NCBI RefSeq assembly: GCF_040359615.1
Contig: NZ_CP132942.1
Span: 3,844,001-3,908,000, forward strand
Reading direction: 5' to 3'
Length of the DNA stretch: 64,000 bases
From: Tunturibacter psychrotolerans
Lineage (GTDB): Bacteria; Acidobacteriota; Terriglobia; Terriglobales; Acidobacteriaceae
Below the pieces are notes generated by a model that ran no database searches, had not been told where the DNA came from, and saw only the letters and a list, made by a program, of their open reading frames with translations. Shown piece after piece: positions 34,591 to 43,240 of this stretch. The position numbers and the translations under genes were made by a program. The first letter of the stretch is position 1; every line of letters begins with the position of its first letter.

Positions 34591-37500
34591 TTAGTGGCTG
34601 GGTAGTTCTCTGCTTGGGGCCGCTTTTTTGCCAGAGAATTTGCCTAGGATGGTTTTCAGGATCACGTAGAGGACCGGGATGAAGAAGAGGTTGAGGATGG
34701 TGGAGAGCACCATGCCTCCGACGATGGCGGTACCGACCGAGTGACGGCCGTAGGCTCCGGCGCCGGTGGCGAAGTAGAGAGGACCCACGCCGAGGATGAA
34801 AGCGATGGAGGTCATCAGGATGGGGCGGAGACGGAGTTCGGCTGCCTCGATCGCGGCTTCGGTAATGGAGCGGCCTTGAGCGAGAAGCTGCTCGGCAAAC
34901 TCCACGATGAGGATGGAGTTTTTGGCAGACAGACCGATGAGCATGACGAGGCCGATCTGGACGTAGACGTCGTCGACCAGACCGCGGAGCGAGACGAGCG
35001 AGAGTGCGCCGAGAATGGCCATCGGGACAGCGAGAAGGATGATGAATGGTAGAGCGAAGGACTCGTACTGGGCCGAAAGGGTGAGGTAGACGACCAGTAG
35101 GCCGAGGCCGAAGATGATGATGGCCTTGCCTTCAGACTCTACTTCTTCGAGTGCAAGACCGGTCCACGAGTAGGTCATGCCCTGGAGCTTGGCCTTCTCG
35201 AAGAGTTTGACCATGGTCTGGTTGCCTTGACCCGAGCTAAGACCAGGAGCGGGCGAACCATCGATCTCGGCAGAGCGGAAGAGGTTGTAGTGGTTGATGA
35301 CCTGAGGTCCGGAGATCTGCTGGACGGAGACTAGGTTGTCGAGAGGAATCATCTGGCCGGTGTTGGAGCGGACGTAGTACTGACGCAGGTCCTGCGCGTT
35401 GCGACGATACTGCTCGTCAGCCTGAACGTAGACGCGGTAAGAGCGATTGTTGAAGTTGAAGTCGTTGACGTAGCTGGAGCCCATGAAGGTTCCGAGGGCA
35501 GCGGTGATCTGGGTGAAGGGAACGCCTACAGTTTCGGCCTTTTGTCTGTCAGCGGTGACCTGAAGCTGCGGATCGTTGGAAGTGAACTGGGTGTTCATGG
35601 CGATGAGCCCGGAGCCGGGAGCATTGCCTTGCGCGACGAGGGTGTGGGCCACGCGGGCGATGTCGTCGAAGCTGTTGCGACCGCCGTCCTGCAGGATGAA
35701 TTGGAAGCCGCCGACGGTGCCGAGACCGGCAACGGCGGGGGGCTCTGCAGCGAAGGCGATACCGCCGGGGACGCCAAAGAGCTTTGGTCCTACATCGAGG
35801 ACGATGTTTCTTGCGGTGAACTTCTCGCCCATCTTTGTACGGTCATTAATGGGCTTTAGCGGCGCGAAGATGAGGCCGGAGTTGGGCGAGCTGCCGCCGG
35901 CGAGTGAGAAGCCCATGACCGAGAAGGTTCCGAAGACGCCGTCGTTCTTCCGAACAACGTCAGAGACACGGTCGGCGAACTCGGTGGTGTAGCTGAGAGA
36001 GGCTCCGGGGGGCGTCTGCACGATGATGAGGAAGTAGGACTGGTCTTCCTGAGGGATGAAGGCGGTGGGTACGTGGTTGTACATGAACGCCGTGGCTGCG
36101 AGGGCTCCGACGAAGAAGATCAACATGACGTAGCGTATGCGGACAACGAAGGTGACGACGCGCGCGTAGGTTCGGATGACCCATTGGATGACGGCTTCGA
36201 TGGGGTTGAGAAGCAGGCCCATGATGCCTGTCTTCTTCTCTTCGGGGCGCAGGAGAATAGCAGCTAGCGCGGGCGAGAGCGTGAGTGCGTTGAAGGCTGA
36301 GATCGCGATGGAGAATGCGATGGTGAGCGAGAACTGCTTGTAGAGAATGCCGGTGGTTCCGGGGAAGAAGCTGACCGGGATGAAGACCGAGATGAGCACG
36401 AGTGAGGTCGCGATGACGGCGCTGGTGACCTCGGCCATGGCGATGCTGGTGGCTTTGTGAGGATCGGAGGAGGTCTGCTCCATGCCGGAGCCGGTCTTCT
36501 CTGTGGCGAGAGTGTCGGGGGCGTAGGGGTCGGGCTCACTGAGTTCGTGACGCTCGGGGATGACGGAGTGACCGGAGAGGTGGCGCTGCACGTTCTCGAT
36601 GACAACGATGGCGTCGTCCACGACTAGACCTGTGGCGAGGGTGATGCCGAAGAGGGTGAGCGAGTTGATGCTGAAGCCGAAGATCTTGATGAAAGCGAAG
36701 GTGCCGACGAGCGAGACAGGGATCGTGACAGCCGGGATGATGGTGGCGCGCCAGTCCTGCAGGAAGAGGAAGATGACGATGACGACGATGATGATGGCTT
36801 CGCCGATGGTGGTGACGACTTCATGGACGGATTCGCCGATGACGAGGGTGGTGTCGACGGCGATGATGCCTTGCATGCCGGGCGGGAAGTTTTTCTGAAG
36901 CTCTGCGAGGACGGCGCGGCACTTCTTGTCGACGTCAAGGGCGTTGGCATTGGAGAGCTGTTGGACGCCAACGCCGATGGCGTTTCCGCCAGAGTATTTG
37001 AGGTCGGTACTGTAAGTTTCGGCGCCTAGCTCCGCTCGGCCAACGTCTTTGAAGAGGACGACTCCGCCTGCGGTGGGATTATTTTTGATGACGATGTTGT
37101 CGAACTGTTTGGGGTCATCGAATCGGCCGATGGCGCGGATTGCCATTTGGAACTGCTGCTTGGGGTCGGAGGGCGGCTGACCAAGCTGGCCGGCGGGCAC
37201 CTCGACGTTCTGTTCGGCGAGTGCGTTGGTGACGTCGAGTGCGGTGAGGCCGCGGGCAGCGAGGCGGTTCGGATCAAGCCACAGGCGCATGGCGTATTTA
37301 CGCTCGCCGAAGATGACGACCGCGCCGACGCCGGGTACGCGCTTGAGCGCGTCGCTGACGTAGACGTCGAGGTAGTTCGAGATGAAGGATGGCGAGAGGG
37401 AGTGATCGGGCGAGATGAAGCCGGCGGCGAAGACGAAGTTGGAGTTCGCCTTGGTGATGCTGATACCTGTGTTGTTGACTGTGGCAGGGAGACGGCCTTG

Positions 37501-37845
37501 AACGGTGGCGACGCGATTTTGTACGTCGACGGCAGCGATGTCGAGATCGTACCCGGTCTGGAAGGTGATGGTGATGGCCGAGGTGCCGTCGTTTGAGCTG
37601 GTGGAGCTCATGTAACGCATGCCCTCGACGCCGTTGATGGCCTGCTCGAGGATGATGGTGACAGCGGACTCGACGTCCTTGGAGTTTGCGCCGATGTAGT
37701 TGCTGCTGACGATGACCTGCGGCGGCGCGAGATCAGGATAGAGCGAGATCGGGAGGGACGGGATGCAGACCGCACCTGCGAGCACGATGAGAAGCGCACA
37801 GACCGTGGCGAAGATCGGACGACGAATAAAGAAATCTACGAACAA
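34591..37845 (-). CDS. RND-family multidrug efflux permease (HAE1, AcrB-like)
   Basis: The 1084-residue inner-membrane pump begins 'MFVDFFIRRPIFATVCALLIVLAG', the standard AcrB/MexB start, and exchanges protons for drugs. Proton-relay acidic residues are in 'LATGLVVDDAIVVIENVQRHL' (TM4), and the TM10 lysine is in 'LIGLSAKNSILIVEF'. 'GVGAVVIFGERKYAMRLWLDP' and 'GGFQFILQDGGRNSFDDI' are porter-domain sequences of the drug (not metal) branch. The start is TTG at 37845 with an SD 'agaggt' 6 nt away. The adaptor gene lies 93 nt upstream. No TolC-like channel is next to it. Confidence 0.95.
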   Translation of the reverse strand: MFVDFFIRRPIFATVCALLIVLAGAVCIPSLPISLYPDLAPPQVIVSSNYIGANSKDVESAVTIILEQAINGVEGMRYMSSTSSNDGTSAITITFQTGYDLDIAAVDVQNRVATVQGRLPATVNNTGISITKANSNFVFAAGFISPDHSLSPSFISNYLDVYVSDALKRVPGVGAVVIFGERKYAMRLWLDPNRLAARGLTALDVTNALAEQNVEVPAGQLGQPPSDPKQQFQMAIRAIGRFDDPKQFDNIVIKNNPTAGGVVLFKDVGRAELGAETYSTDLKYSGGNAIGVGVQQLSNANALDVDKKCRAVLAELQKNFPPGMQGIIAVDTTLVIGESVHEVVTTIGEAIIIVVIVIFLFLQDWRATIIPAVTIPVSLVGTFAFIKIFGFSINSLTLFGITLATGLVVDDAIVVIENVQRHLSGHSVIPERHELSEPDPYAPDTLATEKTGSGMEQTSSDPHKATSIAMAEVTSAVIATSLVLISVFIPVSFFPGTTGILYKQFSLTIAFSIAISAFNALTLSPALAAILLRPEEKKTGIMGLLLNPIEAVIQWVIRTYARVVTFVVRIRYVMLIFFVGALAATAFMYNHVPTAFIPQEDQSYFLIIVQTPPGASLSYTTEFADRVSDVVRKNDGVFGTFSVMGFSLAGGSSPNSGLIFAPLKPINDRTKMGEKFTARNIVLDVGPKLFGVPGGIAFAAEPPAVAGLGTVGGFQFILQDGGRNSFDDIARVAHTLVAQGNAPGSGLIAMNTQFTSNDPQLQVTADRQKAETVGVPFTQITAALGTFMGSSYVNDFNFNNRSYRVYVQADEQYRRNAQDLRQYYVRSNTGQMIPLDNLVSVQQISGPQVINHYNLFRSAEIDGSPAPGLSSGQGNQTMVKLFEKAKLQGMTYSWTGLALEEVESEGKAIIIFGLGLLVVYLTLSAQYESFALPFIILLAVPMAILGALSLVSLRGLVDDVYVQIGLVMLIGLSAKNSILIVEFAEQLLAQGRSITEAAIEAAELRLRPILMTSIAFILGVGPLYFATGAGAYGRHSVGTAIVGGMVLSTILNLFFIPVLYVILKTILGKFSGKKAAPSRELPSH

Positions 37846-37938
37846 GGCTGACCTCTAACCGGAGCGGCTGGCCCGGGGTAGTGCTTGAGACGGTGCGGAG
37901 CCTAAGCAGACTCCGCAGGAATGAATGAATCCAGTTGC

Positions 37939-39030
37939 TTAACCCAGGGGCTTGACCGGCGCGCCTTCCTGCAAAAACTGCAGGCCCGAGGTGATCACTT
38001 TTTCTCCGGTCTTGAGACCGGCGCGAACGGGATAGGTATTGCCGACGGTTTCGCCAACTGTCACCGGCACTTGGTGAGCGACGTACCCGTCACCTTTGGG
38101 CGTGGCGACGTAGACGAAGGTCTGGCCGCCTACGAGGCTGACAGCAAGGACAGGGATCGTGGGAGCAGGGGCTGTGCTCCAGGTGACGCGGGCCTTGACC
38201 AGCTGCTGGTTGCGAAGGAGCTGGGCGGTGCGAGGGATATCTGCCTTGGCGAGGATGCTCTGCAAACCGTTATCAACTTGAGGCGAGAGGAAGTTGATGG
38301 TCGATTTCGCGAGAACATTGCCTGCTGTGTCGATGATCGCGACGGGGAGTCCCTTGCGAATTTCCGAGGCTCGCTCGGTGGGGATGTAGATGTAGGCTTC
38401 GAGGTCGGCGTTCTCATCTACCGTCGTGAGGAGGGTGGTAGGAGAGACGTAGTCGCCAAGGTGGACGGGGATGTCGCCAACGACGCCGTTGAAGGGGGCG
38501 CGGATGTCGTAGTAGGCGAGTTGCTGCTTCTGAGTGTCGGTGAGGGCGGCGTTGGAGTCGTAGTCGGCCTTGGAGTTCTCGAAGGCCTGGTTGGCCTGAT
38601 CATACGTATCGCGCGAGACGACTCCGGCTTCGAAGAGTTTACGCTGCCGTTCGACTTCGATCTTGTTGTAGTCGTAGAGGGCCTTCTTCTGCGCCTGAGT
38701 TCCCTGCTGCGACTGGACCGAGGCCATCTGCTTCAAGGGATCGATGCGCATGAGCACCTGGCCGGGCTTCACCACGTCGCCTGACTTCACGAAGATCTTG
38801 ACGATGTTTCCGTCGACCTGCGGCTGCATGGTGGAGGAGCGGCGGCTCTTGATGGTGGCGACGTAGGTGTCGGAGTTGGGTACAGGCGAAAGCGATACGG
38901 GCGCTACCTGGACCGGCATCGCCTGCATTGGGGGAGGCGGAGCAGCGGCGGGCTTGCAACCTGCGACCAGGCATGCAGCGGCGCAGACAAGGATAGGAAG
39001 GACGCGGGGTGTGTTCAGAATCAGAGGCAC
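37939..39030 (-). CDS. RND efflux periplasmic adaptor (membrane-fusion lipoprotein)
   Basis: This 363-residue AcrA/MexA-type protein links the RND pump to an outer-membrane channel. The signal has a lipobox 'CLVAGC' (Cys~25), so it is probably lipid-anchored. 'SRRSSTMQPQVDGNIVKIFVKSGDVVKPGQVLMRID' contains the lipoyl half-motif, an alpha-hairpin follows ('KKALYDYNKIEVERQRKLFEAG'), then 'IRAPFNGVVGDIPVHLGDYV' and a beta-barrel ending 'VPVTVGETVGNTYPVRAGLKTGEKVITSG'. GTG start at 39030 has a strong SD (aaggag). Confidence 0.95.
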   Translation of the reverse strand: MPLILNTPRVLPILVCAAACLVAGCKPAAAPPPPMQAMPVQVAPVSLSPVPNSDTYVATIKSRRSSTMQPQVDGNIVKIFVKSGDVVKPGQVLMRIDPLKQMASVQSQQGTQAQKKALYDYNKIEVERQRKLFEAGVVSRDTYDQANQAFENSKADYDSNAALTDTQKQQLAYYDIRAPFNGVVGDIPVHLGDYVSPTTLLTTVDENADLEAYIYIPTERASEIRKGLPVAIIDTAGNVLAKSTINFLSPQVDNGLQSILAKADIPRTAQLLRNQQLVKARVTWSTAPAPTIPVLAVSLVGGQTFVYVATPKGDGYVAHQVPVTVGETVGNTYPVRAGLKTGEKVITSGLQFLQEGAPVKPLG

Positions 39031-39250
39031 AGAACTTCTCCTTCACAAGCGACAACTTCGACGACAAGCCACCGAGAGAGTTGCAATAAGCGGTGGGCAG
39101 GAAGATTTTGCAGGCGCAAGATTCTGCGGATCAACGTTTTACCGGCAACATCTCAGGATTTCAGTTTAGATGACCATCTCCTCACGAAAGGTTCGGAATA
39201 TGTATCTAAAGACTTTTTGAACCGAGCCAGGGGGATTCCGGGGCCGTATG

Positions 39251-40018
39251 TCAGACGTCCAGAGTGCTTTTTTCAGCAAATGAAAACGGATTGAAGCTTT
39301 CGTGACGATCAAACGCGTCGGAGTGCTCAACGCGTTTCAGCCAGTTTATGACAAGATACGTGATCGGAGTGGCAATTACCTCGTAGCCGACCTTCAGGGT
39401 GTAGCCGGTGAGGATGATGTTGACCAGGGTGCGGGCAGGATAAATTCCGCCGAAGGTCAGTGTGATAACGAGAATCGTGTCGACCGCCTGGCCGACGACG
39501 GTGGAACCGATGGTGCGGGTCCAGAGCCTGCGTCCGTTGGTGAACAGCTTAAGCCGCGCCATGGTGTAGGAGTTGGCGAATTCGCCGGCCCAGAAGGCGA
39601 TGAGGCTAGCGGCCAGAATGCGCGGGATGAAGCCGAAGACGGTAGAGAAGGCCTGCTGGTTACGCCAGCCCGGTGCGGAGGGCAGCGCGATGACTATGGC
39701 TCCGATGAGATAGAGGAGTGCGGTGCCGAAGAAGCCCAGCCAGATGGCGCGGCGTGAGGCTGCGAAGCCGTAGACCTCGGTGAAGACATCTCCGAAGATG
39801 TAGGTGATGGGGAACAGAATGACCGCTCCGCTGATAGCGAATGGGCCGATGGACCATGGGCCGATGGAGAATGGACCGAAAAGGCAGACCTTTTGTGCGA
39901 TGAGGTTGGATACGAGCAGGATGACGACGAAAGCGGTCGTAAGAGCGTCGAGATACCTGAAACTGCGACGAGTCGATGGTGTGGCACTCGATTGAATGGT
40001 GTGGAGTTGCGCGGGCAT
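39251..40018 (-). CDS. yhhQ: YhhQ/VUT-family transporter (queuosine precursor uptake)
   Basis: The 255-residue membrane protein has about six helices and the family blocks 'LLVSNLIAQKV', 'VILFPITYIFGDVFTEVYGFAASRRAIWLGF' and 'STVVGQAVDTILVITLTFGG'. E. coli YhhQ imports 7-cyano/7-aminomethyl-deazaguanine for queuosine tRNA modification. The tandem PTPS/QueD genes at 55.4-56.3 kb could feed the same pathway, although they look more PTPS-like. It ends just before the tRNA-Glu gene region, on the opposite strand. ATG at 40018. Confidence 0.9.
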   Translation of the reverse strand: MPAQLHTIQSSATPSTRRSFRYLDALTTAFVVILLVSNLIAQKVCLFGPFSIGPWSIGPFAISGAVILFPITYIFGDVFTEVYGFAASRRAIWLGFFGTALLYLIGAIVIALPSAPGWRNQQAFSTVFGFIPRILAASLIAFWAGEFANSYTMARLKLFTNGRRLWTRTIGSTVVGQAVDTILVITLTFGGIYPARTLVNIILTGYTLKVGYEVIATPITYLVINWLKRVEHSDAFDRHESFNPFSFAEKSTLDV

Positions 40019-40058
40019 CCCTACCAGTATGCCGTGCGTGGTTGCGGCGCGCCAGTTT

Positions 40059-40087
40059 TTGACAGAGACTGAGTGCCTTGTTAGCGT
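40059..40087 (+). promoter_or_regulatory. Candidate promoter for tRNA-Glu
   Basis: A perfect TTGACA (40059-40064) is followed after 17 nt by TAGCGT (40082-40087), a poor -10. The tRNA begins 43 nt further on. The -35 match is good but the -10 is weak. Confidence 0.35.
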
Positions 40088-40130
40088 TGGGAGTGGCGCG
40101 GGTGGCCTGCCGACGCCATCAACCTGGAGT

Positions 40131-40208
40131 GTCCCCGTCGTCTAGCCCGGCCCAGGACACCGCCCTTTCACGGCGATAACATGAGTTCGAATCTCATCGG
40201 GGACACCA
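40131..40208 (+). tRNA. tRNA-Glu (anticodon TTC), CCA encoded
   Basis: The acceptor stem GTCCCCG (40131-40137) pairs with CGGGGAC (40198-40204), and the discriminator A is followed by encoded CCA (40206-40208). The anticodon loop CTTTCAC (40165-40171) gives anticodon TTC (40167-40169). The T arm is ATGAG-TTCGAAT-CTCAT. The sequence just downstream recurs at 41588. Confidence 0.95.
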
Positions 40209-40220
40209 TACTTGCATCGC

Positions 40221-40238
40221 CTCTGAGCGACCTTCTAA
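40221..40238 (+). repeat. Direct repeat R0, 13 nt after tRNA-Glu
   Basis: The 18-nt 'ctctgagcgaccttctaa' here is identical to 41588-41605. In both places it lies 12-13 nt after a CCA that ends a tRNA-like acceptor sequence (real at 40208, degenerate at 41575). Confidence 0.65.
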
Positions 40239-40419
40239 GAGGCCGAGGTAGCCTCCGTTAGAGGAACAGCCATTGACTTACGGTGTTATCTCCCATACTT
40301 TTATTGCTTCGGCGGGTTGTTCATATCTTCCGACCGAGCAACGATCTATTCAAAACTCCGTAAACTCTGTCCTCTGTCCCAGGTCTGGTAGTTCAATACA
40401 CTTACCCTGAGATACAGCT

Positions 40420-41256
40420 ATGCCTGTCAAATTTTTAGGCCATAAGAGTGGCGGAGAAGGATCGCATGAGTCTGGAAGACCTCACTGGCTGATTGCAGTA
40501 TTCACGCTGGCGCTGGTAGTGTGCGCGGTATTCCAAGTCTTGATTATGTATGCCCAGACTCAGATCATGACAGACGGTGGAAAGCAGACTGACAAACTCA
40601 TTCAAGCATCCGAGCGAAACGCGATAGCTGCCCAACGCTTTGCAGAGAGTGCTGAGTCTATAAGTGACGGGATGCAGAAGGCGGCGCAAACGTTGAACAC
40701 TCAAGCGTTATTGCTTGAGAAGGCGCGGCTATCGTCTGAGAAGTCGTTTAAGAAGACGCTGGACGAAACAAAGGAAAACTATAGGTTGGAAAGGCGGGCC
40801 TGGATTGCAATCGAGGATTTCGAGTTAATCAGTTTCGAGCCAGGCCGCAACCCAGAGGCGACAGTGATCTTCTCGAATAGCGGTAAAACACCGGCTCTCA
40901 ACGTGAAGGCGGCCTTTTTAGGCGGAACGGTACTGCCCCGTGACGCGAATCAGAGCCAGATCAACAATATTGTCTCGAAGGCTTCTAACGCGGTTCCTGG
41001 CATACCGTTGCCCATAATCGGACCCCTTGGACATGTTGCGATGCATCCACGTGAGGATCGGCCATTGCCACAATTAGCCTACGACAAGGTTAAGAGTGGG
41101 GCCTATGATATGTACTTTACGGGCCGCGTAGAGTATGACGACGTTTCGACGCATCATCAATGGTTGACTATTTGCATGAAAGTTCAATACATCGGTCCGA
41201 AACCTGACTTGCGGTATTGCAGCGCAGGGAATGAGACGAGTTTCCAGATCGAATGA
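40420..41256 (+). CDS. Membrane-anchored coiled-coil protein of unknown function
   Basis: I recognise no family for this 278-residue protein. It has a short polar N-terminus, one membrane helix at about residues 23-46 (HWLIAVFTLALVVCAVFQVLIMYA), then ~75 residues of coiled-coil-like sequence (RFAESAESISDGMQKAAQTLNTQALLL and on). A C-terminal beta-rich domain starts 'RRAWIAIEDFELISFEPGRNPEATVIFSNSGKTPALNV', reminiscent of Ig-like folds found after similar anchors in island-borne proteins. It is the first gene after tRNA-Glu and lies between two copies of a direct repeat, so it is probably horizontally acquired. Confidence 0.7.
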   Translation: MPVKFLGHKSGGEGSHESGRPHWLIAVFTLALVVCAVFQVLIMYAQTQIMTDGGKQTDKLIQASERNAIAAQRFAESAESISDGMQKAAQTLNTQALLLEKARLSSEKSFKKTLDETKENYRLERRAWIAIEDFELISFEPGRNPEATVIFSNSGKTPALNVKAAFLGGTVLPRDANQSQINNIVSKASNAVPGIPLPIIGPLGHVAMHPREDRPLPQLAYDKVKSGAYDMYFTGRVEYDDVSTHHQWLTICMKVQYIGPKPDLRYCSAGNETSFQIE

Positions 41257-41646
41257 GGTCGGTTCGTGACCAGTCATTGCACCTGAGGACGAGAAGTCGG
41301 CGGAAGCACACTGTGCGCGATGACAGTTCTTATCCAACATTAAGGCGGCGACCTTCATGTGTTCCATACTGATTAGGATCCGAAAGTATCGTTGCAAGAA
41401 GCGCTTCATAACCCTCTGTTCTGTGTGGTCAACGAGACTCTAAGTACTCGAATCAACGAACTCCGAATACCGAAAGCATCTATCTTGCCTAAAACCAGAG
41501 GTGTTGACGAAAGCGCATCGAGTTTTAGGAGGTTGCTAGAAAAACGGTTCCAACTCGCGCTGTCTTGGGGCACCAAATTTTCTTCGGCTCTGAGCGACCT
41601 TCTAACGTTACGCGTAAACTTTTTTTCGCTATGACACGTCTTCCAA
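41257..41646. other. Non-coding spacer with tRNA-end-like repeat R1
   Basis: No gene is apparent in these 390 nt. The notable part is 41545-41607: 'ggttccaactcgc' and 'tggggcacca' (ending 41575) resemble a T arm, acceptor strand and CCA, followed by the 18-nt repeat shared with the tRNA-Glu downstream flank. Confidence 0.5.
41545..41607 (+). repeat. Repeat R1 (degenerate tRNA 3' end plus shared flank)
   Basis: R1 combines 'cggttccaactcgc', 'tggggcacca' and 'ctctgagcgaccttctaa'. The left part is similar to R2 at 43037 (same first 14 nt), and the right part is identical to R0. It lies between the coiled-coil gene and the GDSL gene. Confidence 0.6.
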
Positions 41647-43008
41647 ATGGTGAAGTCTTTTCGCTGGTTGTCGGTCGTCGCGCTAGCCGTACTAACATCG
41701 TTGGTGGGCTGTTCCGGCTCACAGCCCCCCACCACCGTGGCATCAGCATCCGCGGCTTCGCAGTGGGTAGTAGCGTGGGGTGCGTCTCCACAGAATGCTT
41801 TGTCAAGTCCGGAAGACCCGGGTGGGAATGAGCAGAGCTTCCGCTTCATGATCCTTCCGACCATTGGGGCTACGGAAGAGCGAGTGCACTTTTCAAACTA
41901 CTTCGGCACGACACCTATCACGATTGGATCTGCGCGACTTGCCGTCGCCCTTACAGCAGCAGCCACGCGAGCAATCGATCCTACGCACGATGCAGCTCTC
42001 ACGTTCAACGGCAGCACTTCCGTTACGCTGCAGCCCAACCAGGAAATCGACTCCGATCCTGTGAAGGTTACGTACACTTTTGGCCAGTGGCTCGCCGTGT
42101 CCATGTATGTGACAGGGACTTACCCACCGCTTACAGAGCATGATTCTCAAGTGTCAAACAACTTCGCAACACCTAACGGGGCTGGCGATACGACGACCGA
42201 CGCGGGCGGGGCTTCTTTCAACCAAGCCGTCACAGAGTGGTTCCTGATGACCAGTGTCGAGGCATACGGTCCTTTCGCCGGCACTATAGCCTTCTTTGGC
42301 AGCTCTTCGGTGGACGGGCATAATTCGGACATCGGGAGCGGCAACTCCTATCCGATTCCGAACGTATTCGTGCCGACGCAGAATAACGACCGACCGACCG
42401 ACTGGTTGGCGCGTTCGCTCAATACTGCCGGTTACAGTCTGGGCGTGCTCAATGCGGGCCTGTTGGGCAATCCTGCAGGAGAAGATGCACTGACCGCCGG
42501 CGGTTCATCCGTTGCAGGGATAGATCGCTTCAAACATGACGTGCTAGAGCAGCCCGGTATCAAATCCGTCGTCATCTACACCGGTGGCGTTGATCTTCGA
42601 ATTGACTGCGTTTCGGCCTCCGCCGTAGAGGCATCGCTGACGAACATCGTGGCACAAGCATCGGCAGCAGGCGTACGAGTAGTCCTCGCTACAATCCCGC
42701 CTGCGGAATATTGCACCACCGATGCGCTGGTGCCGACTGCGGCCGATCCATATAACGGAGATATCAACCCCGGCCCAGAGAACCCAGGATCTACCGAACG
42801 CCGTGCAGTGAATGCATGGATCCGAACGACAGGTTCACAACTCCCCGGCGTCGTCGCCGTAGCTGATTTTGATCAGGCGATGGCCTACCCGGCACACCCG
42901 GACTTCTTGCTGCCAACGTTCTACTCCACCGACAACTTTCATCCGAATGGCATGGGGTATGGCGTTCAAAACAGTGCAATTCCTCTTTCGAGTTTGCTCC
43001 CACAATAG
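41647..43008 (+). CDS. Divergent SGNH/GDSL-family lipoprotein
   Basis: The 453-residue protein has a lipoprotein signal (VALAVLTSLVGC, Cys22) and a low-complexity Ser/Ala linker, followed by an N-terminal beta domain (residues ~40-210) and a GDSL esterase-like domain. Block I reads 'IAFFGSSSVDGHNS' (family FFGDSxTDG, so the Asp is Ser, with a possible nucleophile Ser at ~219-221). Block II is 'NAGLLGN', block III 'IYTGGVDLR' (family GxND) and block V 'STDNFHPNGMGYG' with the catalytic His. It may still cleave sugar acetyl esters, but changes in blocks I and III make activity uncertain. It is bracketed by repeats R1 and R2. Confidence 0.8.
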   Translation: MVKSFRWLSVVALAVLTSLVGCSGSQPPTTVASASAASQWVVAWGASPQNALSSPEDPGGNEQSFRFMILPTIGATEERVHFSNYFGTTPITIGSARLAVALTAAATRAIDPTHDAALTFNGSTSVTLQPNQEIDSDPVKVTYTFGQWLAVSMYVTGTYPPLTEHDSQVSNNFATPNGAGDTTTDAGGASFNQAVTEWFLMTSVEAYGPFAGTIAFFGSSSVDGHNSDIGSGNSYPIPNVFVPTQNNDRPTDWLARSLNTAGYSLGVLNAGLLGNPAGEDALTAGGSSVAGIDRFKHDVLEQPGIKSVVIYTGGVDLRIDCVSASAVEASLTNIVAQASAAGVRVVLATIPPAEYCTTDALVPTAADPYNGDINPGPENPGSTERRAVNAWIRTTGSQLPGVVAVADFDQAMAYPAHPDFLLPTFYSTDNFHPNGMGYGVQNSAIPLSSLLPQ

Positions 43009-43036
43009 ACATCAAATTTTACGAGTCCACTCAATG

Positions 43037-43095
43037 CGGTTCCAACTCGCACTGTTATGGGACACAAGAAATTTGGCCAGTTTGAGCGATTGAGG
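43037..43095 (+). repeat. Repeat R2 after the GDSL gene
   Basis: 'cggttccaactcgc' (43037-43050) is identical to R1, then 'actgttatgggacacaag' and 'tttgagcgat' match R1 imperfectly. Together the two copies enclose the GDSL gene. Confidence 0.55.
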
Positions 43096-43240
43096 CGTGG
43101 TCGGCGGATGTCCTGACGCGATGGCCGACGCGCGGCTTGACCGCGGAAGATAAGGCAAAGGGATGACATTTTGATGACATCCCTGTAGTCCTTCCCCTCT
43201 TAGAATTGCTTTGTCCATGGGCCGTCATCAGAGGCATACG

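Noticed and set aside
37921..38784. Plus-strand open frame antisense to the adaptor gene
   Set aside because: The adaptor lipoprotein on the minus strand has all family motifs; this frame has none.
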